The notes under the pieces: model-generated
What the model saw: only the letters and a program-made list of their open reading frames with translations
The model's database searches: none
Told to the model about the DNA's origin: nothing
Program-made: the position numbers and the translations under genes
Part shown: positions 33,538 through 34,098 of the stretch, one piece after another
How positions within the stretch are numbered: the stretch's first letter is position 1
Layout of the letters: every line of letters begins with the position of its first letter
Origin: an uncultured Verrucomicrobiota bacterium
GTDB taxonomy: Bacteria; Verrucomicrobiota; Verrucomicrobiia; Limisphaerales; AAA164-E04
Assembly: GCA_913061285.1 (NCBI GenBank)
Contig: CAJXVR010000036.1
Location: 1 to 34,098, forward strand
Direction of reading: 5' to 3'
Length of the DNA stretch: 34,098 nt

Positions 33538-33846
33538 TCCCACAAGACGCAATCATAGATTAAAGATCCGCCTCGCTCACCAGAAAGCGTGCTTGTAGGC
33601 CCCTCCACCCGAGGAGAGAGACCTGGCTATTTAACAAAAAATCAGCCAAAGCAAGTCTCGGCAGGGCTTGAAATTCAAATTGCTTCGGCTACATTGTCGC
33701 CGTCCGAGGTGCTAATCCTACATGGAATTAGGGTCAAAGGAACGCTTATCCCACTGTCGCATGAGAGGAATTTCTCTTACTACAGCGTTAGAAAGCCCTG
33801 ATTTCTCCAACGAGATGCCCGGTCAAATCGTCGAATAGATGTTGAA
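33538..33846. other. Intergenic region with long inverted repeat and weak promoter
   Basis: These 309 bp hold no convincing gene: a GTG-started 70-codon frame at 33589-33801 has no protein-like features. AGCCAAAGCAA (33644-33654) and TTGCTTCGGCT (33680-33690) form an 11-bp inverted repeat with one mismatch and a 25-base loop. TTGAAA (33668-33673) and TACATT (33690-33695), spaced by 16 bp, could be a promoter for the next gene; the preceding C gives CTTGAAA, which resembles the -35 box of heat-shock sigma factors, but no matching -10 box was found. No CIRCE element was seen. Confidence 0.4.
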
Positions 33847-34050
33847 ATGAGCGAGGAAAAGAAAACAGATCTAGATCAATCAGAAGAAAACCAAGAAGTT
33901 CTTGAGTCCGAAGCCGTCGACGTCGAGGTCGTTCAAGCTTCAGAAGCCTCGGATGAAGAGAATAGCGAAGAAACTGCCGCCACCACCGAGGAACCCGAAA
34001 ACACGGAACCCGTGACGCTATCCGCCGAAGAGCACAAAGCACTCCAAGAT
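33847..34050 (+). CDS. N-terminus of acidic protein, possibly GrpE; cut by contig end
   Basis: From ATG 33847 the frame encodes 68 residues up to the adapter junction. The segment is strongly acidic (MSEEKKTDLDQSEENQEVLE and many more Glu/Asp), then changes to VTLSAEEHKALQD just before the cut. That layout, an acidic disordered leader followed by an L-x-x-E-E-x-x-x-L helix start, is how many GrpE nucleotide-exchange factors begin. The core of the domain is missing, so this is a guess by style. Other acidic-leader proteins are possible. Reading on past 34050 would translate adapter sequence and must not be done. Confidence 0.6.
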
Positions 34051-34098
34051 CTGTCTCTTATACACATCTCCGAGCCCACGAGACCTCTCTACATCTCG
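34051..34098 (-). other. Nextera read-2 adapter (technical sequence)
   Basis: The last 48 bases are the read-2 side Nextera construct. 34051-34069 is the reverse complement of the 19-bp Tn5 mosaic end, 34070-34084 the read-2 primer part, 34085-34092 (CTCTCTAC) matches a known i7 index and 34093-34098 begins the P7 side. It is library DNA and must be trimmed. Confidence 0.98.

Noticed and set aside
33619-33628. Third TetR operator (AGACCTGGCT)
   Set aside because: Only one half-site matches; the inverted repeat is broken and the site is not placed in a promoter spacer.
33589-33801. 70-codon GTG-started frame in the last intergenic region
   Set aside because: No Shine-Dalgarno, no motif, and it spans the inverted repeat and possible promoter. 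It is described as intergenic instead.
1-34098. CRISPR array, tRNA/rRNA genes, prophage or insertion sequence
   Set aside because: No regularly spaced repeats, no cloverleaf-like sequence, and no transposase, integrase or phage structural gene were found in any frame.

Overview
The window looks like one whole assembly contig. It starts and ends in Illumina Nextera adapter sequence (1-48 and 34051-34098), so the biological DNA is 49-34050. Gene content points to the Planctomycetes-Verrucomicrobia (PVC) group. There are three DUF1501 proteins with twin-arginine (Tat) leaders, two DUF1549/DUF1553 proteins with CxxCH-type motifs, a c-type-heme/WD40 fusion, and a DUF1800 protein carrying inserted beta-sandwich modules. 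I lean towards Verrucomicrobiota, because of the DUF1800+DUF1501 pair and the inserted modules, but this is inference from gene content. Shine-Dalgarno sequences are weak or absent before most genes, and several starts are GTG or were moved to a downstream ATG. I saw no tRNA, rRNA, CRISPR array or insertion sequence.

Layout. (A) 49-6482, minus strand: a small lipoprotein, a PhoD-like phosphatase, a DUF1549/DUF1553 protein and a DUF1501 protein cut off by the contig end. (B) 6606-12056, plus strand: heme/WD40 protein, DUF1549/DUF1553 protein, DUF1501 protein, all apparently exported. (C) 12101-18283, minus strand: a Tat-exported sugar-isomerase-like TIM barrel, an M61 peptidase with a PDZ domain and a TolB-propeller/amidohydrolase fusion, tightly spaced and probably one operon. 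(D) 18409-23699, minus strand: a DUF1800 protein, its DUF1501 partner and a SAM methyltransferase. (E) 23885-33537, plus strand: a TetR regulator, then a long co-directional run of YHS protein, TVP38/VTT membrane protein, MerA-like flavin disulfide reductase, glutamate dehydrogenase, acetolactate-synthase-family TPP enzyme, aldehyde dehydrogenase, a 57-codon small ORF and a lipoamide-dehydrogenase-like flavoprotein. (F) 33847-34050: start of an acidic protein, possibly GrpE, cut by the adapter.

Block E is the most interesting part. The TetR gene and the YHS gene each follow a near-identical 12-bp operator (AGACCWGTCTGT). In both cases it lies inside the 17-bp spacer of a plausible sigma70-type promoter. 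This suggests an autoregulated TetR controlling an inducible redox/carbonyl metabolism operon. Within it are two different flavin disulfide reductases, one with a MerA-type tyrosine and one with a lipoamide-dehydrogenase-type His-Glu pair in the C-terminal active site. The second of these is joined by an ATGA overlap to a small ORF. Blocks A, B and D repeat one theme: a large exported protein (DUF1549/DUF1553 or DUF1800) followed after 12-13 bp by a DUF1501 protein.
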